64,000 nucleotides of DNA from Corynebacterium sp. TAE3-ERU12 (GTDB lineage: Bacteria; Actinomycetota; Actinomycetes; Mycobacteriales; Mycobacteriaceae): NCBI RefSeq assembly GCF_019209905.1, contig NZ_JAHUTM010000001.1:62001-126000 (forward strand). Reading direction: 5' to 3'. Below are positions 1-8,866 of this stretch, one piece after another. Position 1 is the stretch's first letter. Each line of letters begins with the position of its first letter. A program made the position numbers and the translations under genes. Under the pieces are notes generated by a model. It saw only the letters and a list, made by a program, of their open reading frames with translations, was not told where the DNA came from and did not search any database.

Positions 1-671
1 ACCGACAGGGAGGTTTCCCCGGAGAATGGCGGCTGCCCGGTGACGGCCTCGTAGAGCACGCAGCCGACGGCGTAGAGGTCAGACCGGCCGTCGGCGGAGC
101 GGCCCCGGGCCTGCTCTGGGGAGAGGTACTGGGCGGTGCCGATGACTGCGGCGGTCTGCGTCATGGAGGTGGCTTCACCCAGGGCGCGGGCGATACCGAA
201 GTCCATCACCTTCACTGTGCCCGTGCTGGTGATCATGATGTTGGCGGGCTTGATATCGCGGTGAATGATGCCAGCTTCGTGGGAGAACGCTAGGGCGTCG
301 CACACGTCGGCGAGGATTCCGGCGGCTTTGTCGACACTGATCCGCTCATTATTGCGCACGATATCGCGCAGCGTTTCGCCACGGACGAGTTCCATGACGA
401 TATAGGGCACGTCCCCGAATTCCCGCTTGGTTTCCCCGGTGTCGAAGACGGACACGATGCAGGGGTGGTTGAGCTGGGCTGCGTTCTGGGCTTCGCGACG
501 GAACCGTTCCACGAAATTGTGGTCGCGGGCCATGTCGGCACGCATCATTTTCACGGCCACGTCGCGGCCGAGCAGGGTGTCGTTGGCGGAGTAGACATCA
601 GCCATGCCGCCGAAACCGATCACGGACCCGAGCCGGTACCGGCCACCGATAAGTTCATCTGGGGTGGTCAT
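1..671 (-). CDS. pknB: Ser/Thr protein kinase PknB, N-terminal kinase part (cut by window edge)
   Basis: This is the 5' part (223 codons) of a Hanks-type kinase; the C-terminus lies beyond base 1. Visible motifs are the glycine-rich loop GFGGMADV near residue 20, the VAVK lysine near residue 40, the catalytic loop HRDIKPAN, DFGIARA, and an activation segment with adjacent threonines followed by GTAQYLSPEQA. The ATG at 671 follows a GGAG-type ribosome site and lies 37 bases after the pknA stop. PknB-family kinases are membrane proteins with extracytoplasmic PASTA domains that sense peptidoglycan and phosphorylate division and cell-wall proteins. That part is not visible here, so the PknB rather than PknL identity rests on gene order. 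It is the last visible gene of the fhaA-fhaB-pstP-rodA-pbpA-pknA-pknB unit. Confidence 0.93.
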   Translation of the reverse strand, partial: MTTPDELIGGRYRLGSVIGFGGMADVYSANDTLLGRDVAVKMMRADMARDHNFVERFRREAQNAAQLNHPCIVSVFDTGETKREFGDVPYIVMELVRGETLRDIVRNNERISVDKAAGILADVCDALAFSHEAGIIHRDIKPANIMITSTGTVKVMDFGIARALGEATSMTQTAAVIGTAQYLSPEQARGRSADGRSDLYAVGCVLYEAVTGQPPFSGETSLS

Positions 672-708
672 GCCGGGATCTCCTGGTTCATTACTGCGGT
701 GAAAACCA

Positions 709-2163
709 TTAGAAGCCTCCTGCGTCCTGGGGCTGGTCCGGTGCGAAATTGGGTGCCTCTGGAGGTTGTGGAATGTCTGGTTGTGGCGCGTCGGGCACCG
801 AGGACACATCAGGCGAATACGAGTCAACCGGGATGTCTATCGAGCCTCCGAAACCTGGCACGCCTTGGTTGCCCAGCCACTGCGGCAAATAGCTCAATGC
901 CTGGTCAAGCAGGACGTCGAAATGTCCGCGCACCATCTGGGAGATGACGTAGCCCAGCCCGGAGAACAGGTCACTGCCGCGGGCGGCGATAACCAGCATC
1001 ACAATGGCGATCACTGTGAGGAAGAAAAGCAGGATGAGCAGCTTGAACAGGCAGCCGCAGCCCAGGCGAGAGCGCGTGCGTGGCTCCTTGTGTCGCCGGG
1101 GGCGTTGGCGGGGCGGTGTGCCGCGCGGCACCACTACCGGTGGTTGCTGTGAGGGCCATGCTTCGGGCCGCCCGGGTTCAGGCGCGCCAGGGAAGGGGGC
1201 CTGCGGCCCGGTGGGCCGGGTCATCTGGCCGAGTTCTTGGGTTGCCGGGCGTGCCGACGCTGTTTGCCGGTGCACTTGGGGTGCCCAGCCTGCCGGCTGG
1301 GGTGGCCGGTGGCCATCGCGGACGTGGCGAACCGCAGCGGCGAGTTCGGCGCCGTCGGCATAGCGGCGTGCGGGGTCCTTGCGCAGCATGATGCCAATGA
1401 GTTCGCGGATATGCGGGTTGACCGTGGCTGGCAGCGGGGCGGGTGCTTTGTTGATATGCGCTAGGGCGACGGCGACGGAGCTGTCGGCGGTGAAGGGCCG
1501 GTGGCCGCACAGCATCTCGTAGGCGACGCACCCAAGGGAGTACACATCCGAGGGCGGCTCGACGAGATCTCCGCGGGCCTGTTCTGGGGAGACGTACTGG
1601 GCGGTGCCGACAACCATGCCGGTGCGGGTCAGCGCGGCATCTTCGGCGGCCTTAGCGATACCGAAATCCGTGATTTTCACCAGCCCGTCGGGGGTGACCA
1701 GCATATTGGCGGGTTTGATATCGCGGTGCACCAAACCAGCAGCATGTACTGCGGATAGCCCACGGGCGGCTTGGTCGATCACGTCGATGACGAGGTGTTC
1801 GGGGATCACACCCATGCGGCGCAGTACATCGGCGATTGATTCGCCACGGATGTATTCCATGACGATCAGGCAGGCCCCGGCGGATTCGAGGTAGTCGATG
1901 ATATTGACCGAGTTGCGGCTGCTCACCGAACGCGCGGCGGCGGCTTCGTTGCGGAATCGCTGCCGGAATTCGGGGTTTTGGGCGAATTCCTGTTTCAGTG
2001 ATTTCACCGCCACCGGGTTTCCGGTGTGGGTGTCTTCGGCCAGCCATACCGTGGCCATGCCGCCACGGCCAAGGAAGCCTCGGATGAGGTAGCGGCTAGT
2101 GCCGAGCTGTTCCTGCACCAATTCCGCGTCGCGGGCGGTGCCGGCATCTGAAAATCCGGTCAC
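709..2163 (-). CDS. pknA: Ser/Thr protein kinase PknA
   Basis: A 484-residue Hanks-type kinase with a P-loop GRGGMATVW near residue 33, the VAVK lysine, HRDIKPANML, DFGIAKA and GTAQYVSPEQARG. The kinase domain is followed by a Pro/Arg-rich juxtamembrane stretch of roughly 100 residues, one hydrophobic segment (LLILLFFLTVIAIVMLVIAA) and a short Pro/Asp-rich extracytoplasmic tail. It has no PASTA repeats, which is typical of PknA. In actinobacteria PknA phosphorylates cell-shape and division proteins and acts together with PknB. It starts six bases after the pbpA stop and is therefore probably translated from the same message. Confidence 0.95.
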   Translation of the reverse strand: MTGFSDAGTARDAELVQEQLGTSRYLIRGFLGRGGMATVWLAEDTHTGNPVAVKSLKQEFAQNPEFRQRFRNEAAAARSVSSRNSVNIIDYLESAGACLIVMEYIRGESIADVLRRMGVIPEHLVIDVIDQAARGLSAVHAAGLVHRDIKPANMLVTPDGLVKITDFGIAKAAEDAALTRTGMVVGTAQYVSPEQARGDLVEPPSDVYSLGCVAYEMLCGHRPFTADSSVAVALAHINKAPAPLPATVNPHIRELIGIMLRKDPARRYADGAELAAAVRHVRDGHRPPQPAGWAPQVHRQTASARPATQELGQMTRPTGPQAPFPGAPEPGRPEAWPSQQPPVVVPRGTPPRQRPRRHKEPRTRSRLGCGCLFKLLILLFFLTVIAIVMLVIAARGSDLFSGLGYVISQMVRGHFDVLLDQALSYLPQWLGNQGVPGFGGSIDIPVDSYSPDVSSVPDAPQPDIPQPPEAPNFAPDQPQDAGGF

Positions 2164-2169
2164 TGGGTA

Positions 2170-3612
2170 TCACCGTCCCGTGCGTTCAATGGCGGAGATG
2201 ACAGCGCGACCGATCGGGGCGGCTACGGCAGCACCGGTAGCGCCTGCACCGGCATTGCCGCCGTCTTCCACGACCACTGCGATAGCGATATCGCTTTGCA
2301 GGGTAAAGCCCATCCACCACACGTGCGGTGCCAGTTCACCGCGCACCGCGCCGTGCTCGGCGGTACCGGTTTTCGAGGCGATGGCGTTGGGGTTGCCGCC
2401 GGAGCCGCCTTCGGAGCCCTGCATCAGCCCGGTGAGGACGTCGGCAGTGCTGGGGTCGATGACCTTATCGTCAATTTTCTTAGGCCGGGTCTCGGAGAGC
2501 ACGTTGAGATCCCGCCCGGTGATGGACTTGATCAGGTGCGGCTCCATCATCACGCCCTTATTGGCGATCGTGCCGGCGATCATGGCGTTAATCAGCGGGG
2601 TGAAGGACACGTCGCGCTGACCGATGGCGGTCTGGCCCAGTGCCGCATCATCGGGGATCTCACCGATGGTGGAGGGCTCCATGTTGACACCAAGATCGTC
2701 GAACGTGTCGCCGACGTGGAAGCGCTTGGCGACGTCGCGGAGCTTATCGGCACCGGTCTGGATAGCCAGTTCGGCAAAGGCAGTATTGCAGGACTGGGTA
2801 AATGCGGTGCTCAGCGGTACTTGGCCGCCGTTGCCGCAGGTTTGGCCGGCGTAGTTTTCCAGGGTGGTTTCGGTATTTGGCAGCGTGATCTCATTCGCGC
2901 CGGTGACCGGGGTGTCCGGGGTGGCACCGTTTTCCACTGCGGCGATTGTGGTGAGCACCTTGAAAGTGGAGCCGGGCGGCAGCGGACGCTGGGTGCCGTG
3001 GTTGAGCAGTGGCGCGTTGGCACTTTCGGTGAGTTCGGTCCACACCTCATCGTCGTTATTGGCGATGGGGTTGGGGTCATAGGACGGGGTGGACGCCATC
3101 GCCAGAATCTCACCGGTAGAGGGCCGCAGTGCCACAACGGAACCGGTATAGCCTTGTGCGGCCAGCTGCTGGTAGGCGGTCAGCTGGGCCTCCGGGATGA
3201 GGGTGAGCTCCACATTGGCGCCTTCCCGGCCTTTGCCGGTGATGGTGTCAATGGCGCGGCGGGTGAATAGCGACGGGTCGGTGCCGTTGAGGATGCCGTT
3301 GCGGGATTGTTCCACCCCAGCTGCCCCGTAGAGGTCCGAGATATAGCCCAGCACGGGGCCGTAGGCCTGTGGGTTCGAGGTGTAGCTGCGGTGGTAGAAG
3401 TCATCGCTGCCGAGCTCGGATTGGGCCAGGATTTCGCCGCCGGCGGTGATTTGCCCACGCGGGGTGGACTTTTCTTCAAGGAACTGCCGGAAGTTCAGTG
3501 CGTTATGGGCGTACTTCTCCTCCTGGAAGGCCTGCACCCACGTGAAATTCGCCAGCAGAATGAGCACCAACACCAGCGAGAACGTCATGGTTTGGCGGAT
3601 TGCCTTATTCAT
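2170..3612 (-). CDS. pbpA: Penicillin-binding protein PbpA (class B transpeptidase)
   Basis: A 480-residue D,D-transpeptidase that crosslinks peptidoglycan outside the membrane. An N-terminal membrane anchor (TFSLVLVLILLANFTWV) is followed by the penicillin-binding dimerisation region. The three transpeptidase motifs are visible: SxxK as PPGSTFKV (catalytic Ser), SxN as QSCNTAF, and KTG as SKTGTAEH. The length is normal for actinobacterial PbpA. The start ATG overlaps the rodA stop by four bases (ATGA), indicating translational coupling. Pairing with RodA is functional: RodA-type SEDS enzymes polymerise glycan strands and class B PBPs crosslink them. Confidence 0.95.
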   Translation of the reverse strand: MNKAIRQTMTFSLVLVLILLANFTWVQAFQEEKYAHNALNFRQFLEEKSTPRGQITAGGEILAQSELGSDDFYHRSYTSNPQAYGPVLGYISDLYGAAGVEQSRNGILNGTDPSLFTRRAIDTITGKGREGANVELTLIPEAQLTAYQQLAAQGYTGSVVALRPSTGEILAMASTPSYDPNPIANNDDEVWTELTESANAPLLNHGTQRPLPPGSTFKVLTTIAAVENGATPDTPVTGANEITLPNTETTLENYAGQTCGNGGQVPLSTAFTQSCNTAFAELAIQTGADKLRDVAKRFHVGDTFDDLGVNMEPSTIGEIPDDAALGQTAIGQRDVSFTPLINAMIAGTIANKGVMMEPHLIKSITGRDLNVLSETRPKKIDDKVIDPSTADVLTGLMQGSEGGSGGNPNAIASKTGTAEHGAVRGELAPHVWWMGFTLQSDIAIAVVVEDGGNAGAGATGAAVAAPIGRAVISAIERTGR

Positions 3613-4967
3613 CGGTGCACCCCCTTTGCTCCGGCTGCGGATACTGCTGCGCTGGCATCACCGGCTCCGGTGGTTGTCCAAGGACGCTGCGCTGAATCGG
3701 AGATGCGCAGCAGGATTGCCAGCAGAATGTAGTTAGCCAGCAGCGAGGAACCACCAGCCGACATGAACGGGGTGGTCAGGCCGGTCATGGGCATAAGCCG
3801 AGAGATGCCGCCTGCCACAACGAATAGTTGGATCAGCAGGGTCAGGGACAACCCGGCGGCGGCGAGCTTGCCGAAGGAATCGCGCACTTGCATGCCGACG
3901 TTCATGCCGCGGGTGATCATGATCGTGAACAGGATGATCACACCGGACAGGCCGACGAAGCCCAGCTCCTCACCGATGGCGGCGAGGATGAAGTCGGAGT
4001 GCGCCACCGGCACATTCTGCGGGTAACCATTGCCCAGACCGGTGCCGGTCACACCGCCCCAGCTCATGCCGAACAGGGCCTGGGAGAGCTGGTAGCCGCC
4101 GGTGTCGTAATTAGCGAGGGGGTCGACGAAGTTGGTGACGCGGTCCTGGATTTTCGCCGAGATGGTGTAAATACCGAAACCGCCAATGGCGACCAGGCCG
4201 AGGCCGATGATGAGCCACGACGGCCGGGACGTGGCGATATACAGCATGCCCAGCACGGTGCCGAAGAGCAGCAGCGCGGGGCCAAAGTCGTTCTGTGCGC
4301 CCATGATGAGCAGTGCGATTGCCCACACCACAAGGATGGGGCCGAGGTCCCGCAGGCGCGGGAAATCGATCCCCAAAACCCGCTTCCCGGCGACGTTGAA
4401 CAGCGAGCGCTTATTGACCAGCAGCTGGGCGAAGAAGATCAGCAGCAGTACCTTCGCGAACTCGCCGGGCTGCACCGAGAACGGGCCAATGGAGATCCAG
4501 ATCCGCGCATTGGCGTTGATACTGGACGGCCACACCAGCGGCAAGGCCAGCAGGAACAGGCCCAGCAGGCCTAGCAGGTAGGCATAGCGAGTCAGGGATC
4601 GGTGGTCGCGCAGCAACACCATGACGGCCACGAACATGCCGATACCCAGCACGGTCCACATCACCTGGTTACGCACCAGGGAGGTGTCATTGGCCAGGTC
4701 AAGGCGATAAATCATAACCAAGCCGAGGCCGTTTAGCGCAGCGGCGACAGGCAACATGACCTGGTCGGCATATGGTGCGAAAAAGGACATCACCGCATGG
4801 GCGACGCCGAAGACCAGGATGAAACCACCCAGGATCCACAGCACATCAGCTGAGGCACCCTGGCCCTGGCCCAGCTGCATCGACACCAGTGCGATGAGCG
4901 TGCACACACCGGCAAGCAGCAGCAGTAAAAGTTCGCGGGTACGTGCGGTTGGGGACGCGGCTGTCAT
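3609..4967 (-). CDS. rodA: RodA/FtsW-type SEDS peptidoglycan glycosyltransferase
   Basis: A 452-residue multi-pass membrane protein of the FtsW/RodA/SpoVE family, with about a dozen hydrophobic segments. Family-like stretches include the region around ISIGPFSVQPGEFAKV and the late segment PMTGLTTPFMSAGGSS, which matches the conserved C-terminal SEDS signature. The family polymerises lipid II into glycan strands in the membrane. It overlaps pstP upstream and pbpA downstream by four bases each. RodA rather than FtsW is assigned from the neighbourhood; FtsW normally lies in the dcw cluster. Confidence 0.94.
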   Translation of the reverse strand: MTAASPTARTRELLLLLLAGVCTLIALVSMQLGQGQGASADVLWILGGFILVFGVAHAVMSFFAPYADQVMLPVAAALNGLGLVMIYRLDLANDTSLVRNQVMWTVLGIGMFVAVMVLLRDHRSLTRYAYLLGLLGLFLLALPLVWPSSINANARIWISIGPFSVQPGEFAKVLLLIFFAQLLVNKRSLFNVAGKRVLGIDFPRLRDLGPILVVWAIALLIMGAQNDFGPALLLFGTVLGMLYIATSRPSWLIIGLGLVAIGGFGIYTISAKIQDRVTNFVDPLANYDTGGYQLSQALFGMSWGGVTGTGLGNGYPQNVPVAHSDFILAAIGEELGFVGLSGVIILFTIMITRGMNVGMQVRDSFGKLAAAGLSLTLLIQLFVVAGGISRLMPMTGLTTPFMSAGGSSLLANYILLAILLRISDSAQRPWTTTGAGDASAAVSAAGAKGVHR

Positions 4968-6337
4968 TGCGTAACCTCCCGGCAGTTCTCCCCGGGCCGG
5001 GAGCCGGGAGCCGGGGTTCCTCGGGTGTCACCAGGCTCAGCGCCGGGCTTATCGGCGGGCTGCTCCGGGCATATCGGTAGCGCCTGTCCGGCCAGACGCT
5101 TCAGCTGGCTGGTGACCTTGTCGTAACTATCAGCGGGCAGACCATTTTTCAGAATCGACTGACCGACCTGATTGAGGTCCTTCACCCGCATCGGGGGGCA
5201 GGTAGCGTCGGCAAGCTCCACACCAGGCTCGACGAGACTGACCTCGTCGGCACCGTTGAGGCACACGTACTGGTGGTGCGAATTCAGCGTCATGCCGAGC
5301 ACATCACCTTCGATACCCTCACGGATCTCAATGACCTGAGGATCAGTGCCCGTCGCGGCCACATAATACGTTTCGTTGACCCGCTGCCAGCCGAAAAAAC
5401 CGGCCACGGAAACCGCGATAATGCCGAGTGCGACCGCGGCGATAACCAGCCAGCGGCCTTTAGTAGGGTCCGCCCCAGTCGGGGTGGACGTCACCGCCCG
5501 GGACTGCTCAGCGGCCGGGCGGGTAGCCGCGGCGCGACCAGCGGCAGTATCAGGGCGGGGCGACTCGGCAGCCGGATCACCCAATGCGCCAGCCAATGAG
5601 GGCTGCGACGGGGTGGGATGAGCCGAATCCACCACATCGGCAATAACCAGCGTGACATTATCCGGGCCACCGGAGCGCAAAGCCAGGGAGATCAGACGAT
5701 CAGCGGCTTCTGCAGGACTGCCCTCGGAGAGGGTATCCCGGATCGTTTCCTCACTGACCGGGTCGGACAGGCCATCCGAACACAGCAGGTAGCGGTCGCC
5801 TTCGTGGACCTCGCGGTACTGCAGAGACGGCTCCACGGGACGGCCAGCCAGGGCCTTAAGGATGAGGGAACGCTGCGGGTGCATGCTTGCCTCGTCGGCG
5901 GTGATCTGGCCCTCATCGACCAGGGACTGCACATAGGTGTCATCCCGGGTGATGCGGATCAGCTCGCCATCGCGCAGCAGGTAGCCACGAGAGTCACCAA
6001 CATGGCAGACACCAGCGCGGCGACCATCGAACAGCATCGAGGTCAAGGTGGTGCCCATGCCTTCGGTGGCGGGGTTGGCCTCGACCTCTTCGGCGATGGA
6101 GGCATTGCCTTCGTTCATCGCCGAGCGCAGGGCCTCCAAGAGGTCCGCGTCGGGCTGATCGTCGTCAAGTTTGGACAGTGCGGCGATCATCAGCTGGGAG
6201 GCAACCTCGCCGGCGGCGTGGCCGCCCATGCCGTCGGCAAGCGCAAGTAGGCGCGGGCCGGCGTAGGCGGAGTCCTCATTATTCTGACGGACCAACCCGC
6301 GGTCGGAAGCGGTCACGTAGTCAAGCGCGAGGGTCAC
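4964..6337 (-). CDS. pstP: PP2C-type Ser/Thr phosphatase PstP
   Basis: A 457-residue PPM/PP2C phosphatase that reverses phosphorylation by PknA and PknB. Metal-binding motifs are visible: the N-terminal VRQNNEDSAY, ADGMGGHAAGE near residue 35, GDSRGYLL, CSDGLSD and GGPDNVT near residue 225. A linker follows, then one membrane span (LVIAAVALGIIAVSVAGFFG, about residue 300) and an extracytoplasmic domain of about 130 residues. The ATG overlaps the fhaB stop by four bases. Two copies of the CGTCGGCAAGC 11-mer lie inside this gene (5206-5216 and 6232-6242). Confidence 0.95.
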   Translation of the reverse strand: MTLALDYVTASDRGLVRQNNEDSAYAGPRLLALADGMGGHAAGEVASQLMIAALSKLDDDQPDADLLEALRSAMNEGNASIAEEVEANPATEGMGTTLTSMLFDGRRAGVCHVGDSRGYLLRDGELIRITRDDTYVQSLVDEGQITADEASMHPQRSLILKALAGRPVEPSLQYREVHEGDRYLLCSDGLSDPVSEETIRDTLSEGSPAEAADRLISLALRSGGPDNVTLVIADVVDSAHPTPSQPSLAGALGDPAAESPRPDTAAGRAAATRPAAEQSRAVTSTPTGADPTKGRWLVIAAVALGIIAVSVAGFFGWQRVNETYYVAATGTDPQVIEIREGIEGDVLGMTLNSHHQYVCLNGADEVSLVEPGVELADATCPPMRVKDLNQVGQSILKNGLPADSYDKVTSQLKRLAGQALPICPEQPADKPGAEPGDTRGTPAPGSRPGENCREVTQ

Positions 6338-6798
6338 GGCTGCAACCTCAATGTTGTTCGGCCGATACGGATTTCCATACCGGTTTCAAGCTTCTCGGGA
6401 GAATCCACGCGCTGGCCGTTGAGGAACGTGCCATTGCGAGAATCGAGATCCTCGAGGAACCACTCGTTATCGTGCGGAATGAGGCGCGCGTGGCGAGCGG
6501 ATGCGTAATCGTCGTCAAGCACAAAAGCTGAATCATCAGCGCGGCCAATAGTGATTTCGCGCTGGTTATTCAGATTCATACGTGACCCAGCCAGCGGGCC
6601 GGCGGTGACCAGCAGCTGGTGGGGAGTCTGGCTGCGGTGGAATGGCCGGGGCCGCCCAGTTGGTGCGACAGGGCGTACCGGGCGCAGACCCGCGGCGGCG
6701 TTGGTATCGGCGCGCAGTGCACGCATGGTCATCCAAATGAAGAACCAGAGCAGCACCAGCACTGCGATGCGTGACAGCAGGAAGATAATTGCCTCCAC
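6334..6798 (-). CDS. fhaB: FHA-domain protein FhaB (FipA)
   Basis: A 154-residue protein with an N-terminal membrane span (IIFLLSRIAVLVLLWFFIW) and a C-terminal forkhead-associated domain. The phosphothreonine-binding signature is clear: ITIGRADDSAF, SARHARL and DSRNGTFLNG. FHA domains bind phosphothreonine, here probably on partners phosphorylated by PknA or PknB. I chose the GTG at 6798 because an AGGAGG ribosome site lies seven bases upstream and the length then matches the usual ~155 residues; an in-frame ATG at 6909 adds 37 residues unlike the family. Confidence 0.92.
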   Translation of the reverse strand: MEAIIFLLSRIAVLVLLWFFIWMTMRALRADTNAAAGLRPVRPVAPTGRPRPFHRSQTPHQLLVTAGPLAGSRMNLNNQREITIGRADDSAFVLDDDYASARHARLIPHDNEWFLEDLDSRNGTFLNGQRVDSPEKLETGMEIRIGRTTLRLQP

Positions 6799-6921
6799 GT
6801 GCCTGCCTCCTCTCCTTCGTTGTGCGTCGATCCCCGCAAGGGTTTGTGTGGAGAGACTACCGCGTGGCTGGACATTGAGCGCCAGCGCGCACGGCCGGGG
6901 TCGCGTCACAAGGTGTGCAGC

Positions 6922-7953
6922 TTAAGTAAAACGGACTTCCATAACCGAGTGGCCCATAGAAATAATGTCGCCATCGGCGAGCAGCCAATTGTCCACCGGA
7001 GTGTCATTGACCAGCGTGCCATTGGTGGAATGCAGGTCCACGAGGATGGCATCGCGCCCGTCCCAGGTGATTTCCGCGTGCTGGCGGGAAACCCCGGTAT
7101 CGGGTAGCCGGAAGTCAGAGGCGGTGCCGCGGCCAAGGATATTGGACCCGGCGCTGACCTCGAAGGTGCGGTTGGAACCGTCCTGCAGGTACAGCACCAC
7201 AGTGTGGGTGCTTTCCGACGGTGGCGCGGCCGCAGGCGCATCGGGCGCGCCGGGCTCGCCAGTGACCGTCGTGGCCGGTTCGGCGAAGTCAGCATCAGCC
7301 CAGGCGCGGTTGGAACGGTCGACGCTGGCTGGGGCGCTGCCCGCGGCGGCGGAGGCAGCAGAGGCGGCGGAGGCGCCAGCCACACCTGCAGTGCCGGCGG
7401 GGGCGTGCTCAGTCGGGGACTCGGCCTCGGGGCCAGGGGCAACCACAGAGGAGGTGCCGCGGGTGTCGGGGTTGTGCTCCTCAGCGGCGGGGGTGGCGGC
7501 CTTTTCCGGGCCGGTATCGGCTTCACGCTGTGCGGAGGTGGTCTCGCCGACATAGCCGGAGTTATCTCGCTTGCCTTCCAAGAACTGGGAGGCCGTTTTG
7601 AGTTGACCGGTGTGTAGTGAGGGCACCAGCTCAATGCGCACGGCTACCGAACCGGATAGCGACCAGCCATTATTGCGGCAGTAGCGCGACATTCGGTCGG
7701 CTAGGTTCTGCGGCAGGGAGTGTTCTTCTGTGCTGAGGTGATCAAAGTCGGTGGGGCTGACGCCAATGCGGAAGTCGTTCGGGGCCAGAAAGCGGCCGTT
7801 GGCATCCTGCATGAGGAAGTCCTCAATTTCCTGCTTGAGGCATTCTTCGAGCTCATTTGGGACGACCTTGCCGCCGAAAACCCGCGCGAAGCCGTTGTCC
7901 AGCCCGCGTTGCAGGGTGCTATCCAGCTTGCGGATGCGTCCGAGGAAATCCAT
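6922..7953 (-). CDS. fhaA: FHA-domain protein FhaA
   Basis: A 343-residue cytoplasmic protein. Residues 1 to about 115 match the DUF3662 N-terminal domain (begins MDFLGRIRKLDSTLQRGL). A long Ala/Pro/Glu-rich, probably disordered linker follows. The last ~95 residues form an FHA domain with NILGRGTASDF, GVSRQHAEITW and HSTNGTLVND. FhaA proteins recruit phosphorylated partners such as the MurJ-associated pseudokinase to control peptidoglycan precursor export. It is the first gene of the kinase operon, about 115 bases downstream of the proposed promoter, and 123 bases separate its stop from the fhaB start. Confidence 0.94.
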   Translation of the reverse strand: MDFLGRIRKLDSTLQRGLDNGFARVFGGKVVPNELEECLKQEIEDFLMQDANGRFLAPNDFRIGVSPTDFDHLSTEEHSLPQNLADRMSRYCRNNGWSLSGSVAVRIELVPSLHTGQLKTASQFLEGKRDNSGYVGETTSAQREADTGPEKAATPAAEEHNPDTRGTSSVVAPGPEAESPTEHAPAGTAGVAGASAASAASAAAGSAPASVDRSNRAWADADFAEPATTVTGEPGAPDAPAAAPPSESTHTVVLYLQDGSNRTFEVSAGSNILGRGTASDFRLPDTGVSRQHAEITWDGRDAILVDLHSTNGTLVNDTPVDNWLLADGDIISMGHSVMEVRFT

Positions 7954-8066
7954 CTACGGCCGTTCACCTTCCCCCAAGGCCGTTGGCTGTGGGGCCTGGG
8001 TGCTTGAGTACGTTCGTCAGTATGTAAGCGGTGGACGGTGTCCACCGTAGGCACTGTATTTCCATC

Positions 8067-8094
8067 AGTATAGGTTCAGTCGCTGCGTATCCAA
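8067..8094 (-). promoter_or_regulatory. Candidate sigma-A promoter of the fhaA-pknB operon
   Basis: Read on the minus strand, TTGGAT (8094-8089) and TATACT (8072-8067) are separated by 16 bases. This is a close match to the housekeeping -35/-10 pattern, placing the transcript start about 105 bases before the fhaA ATG. Position and quality make it the best candidate for driving the whole seven-gene unit. Confidence 0.6.
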
Positions 8095-8188
8095 GAATGT
8101 CCGTAGCCTTTGTGCTGCACGTAAAGCCACCACGATGCGGTAATAAGCGTGTTTTTGGTCTCACGGATATAGGTTTTGACCTGCTGAT

Positions 8189-8219
8189 TTGGTTCTTCGC
8201 CGGGATGTCGTGCTAACGT
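8189..8219 (+). promoter_or_regulatory. Possible promoter of tRNA-Leu
   Basis: A TTGGTT-like -35 (8189-8194) and a TAACGT -10 (8214-8219) lie just before the mature tRNA 5' end at 8234. The spacing of 19 is slightly long and the match is only moderate. Confidence 0.35.
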
Positions 8220-8233
8220 TGTCGCGTTGCCAC

Positions 8234-8316
8234 GGGCGAGTGGCGGAATGGCAGACGCGCTGGCTTCAGGTGCCAGTGTCCTTCGGGACGTGGGGGTTCA
8301 AGTCCCCCTTCGCCCA
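8234..8316 (+). tRNA. tRNA-Leu (anticodon CAG)
   Basis: The sequence folds as a cloverleaf. The acceptor GGGCGAG (8234-8240) pairs with TTCGCCC (8309-8315), with one G-U pair. The anticodon stem CTGGC/GCCAG (8260-8264, 8272-8276) encloses the loop TTCAGGT with anticodon CAG at 8267-8269. A long variable arm (class II, as expected for Leu) and a T arm with GGTTCAAGTC follow. CCA is not encoded. A terminator lies immediately downstream. Confidence 0.96.
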
Positions 8317-8327
8317 CAAGTAGGAAG

Positions 8328-8357
8328 ACCCCGGTTCTCTTTGAGAGCCGGGGTTTT
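8328..8357 (+). terminator. Rho-independent terminator after tRNA-Leu
   Basis: ACCCCGGTTCTC and its complement flank a TTTG loop and are followed by a run of five T. This is a strong intrinsic terminator ending the tRNA transcript. Confidence 0.85.
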
Positions 8358-8415
8358 TCGATGTCCCAGGCCACGCATAGTTCACCTGGCTGATAATGAG
8401 TGGATAGCGGATGCC

Positions 8416-8609
8416 TGATCGAGGTAGCGGGCGTGGTCGTCGTCGACGTAGGTGACGGGGTCGCCGGCGCTAATCCACATCGGGCAGTCCAGCTCAACGT
8501 CGAGCCCGGTTTCTTCTTTGCATTCGCGGATCGCGGCGCTAATTGCCGGTAGTCAGAGTTCCTTGTCGCCGATATCTTTGCAAAGGTCAACGATGAATTC
8601 TGGGATCAC
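8416..8609 (-). pseudogene. Decayed duplicate of the downstream-lying Nudix hydrolase
   Basis: Read on the minus strand from 8609, the DNA closely matches the intact Nudix gene at 8867-9379, including the flanking ACTCCACCCTAGGTG before the start. Three lesions are visible. The ATG start has become GTG, the Trp codon at position 19 is now TGA, and an in-frame block of 117 bases (39 codons) is missing, including the first part of the Nudix box. The lost block is bounded in the intact gene by two copies of CGGCGGT (9187-9193 and 9304-9310), suggesting deletion between short repeats. Similarity fades near 8416, so the 3' end is also lost. Confidence 0.85.
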
Positions 8610-8866
8610 GACTCCACCCTAGGTGCGCTGAGAGTGGGCCTTTCTGCCGGGGAGGTCTCGTCGTCTATCACCCCTGGGGTGTTAGCCCGTGGCTAATGGT
8701 CCCGGGGTATTCCCGAATGATCGGGGCCGAGCTTCGGCACATACTTAGGGTCCAGGAGAGAAGTAGCGCGTCGGCAGCGTCGGAATGCTAGTGCTTGGTT
8801 TGAGGCCGCGACAATGCTTCGCTACCTGGCAGCCCTTGGCGCCATGGTCGTGATGGGGGCCTTCAG

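Noticed and set aside
8213..8590. A 125-codon minus-strand frame across tRNA-Leu
   Set aside because: It is the antisense of the tRNA, which yields the well-known spurious peptide GGLEPPRPEGH, and it runs into the decayed Nudix copy.
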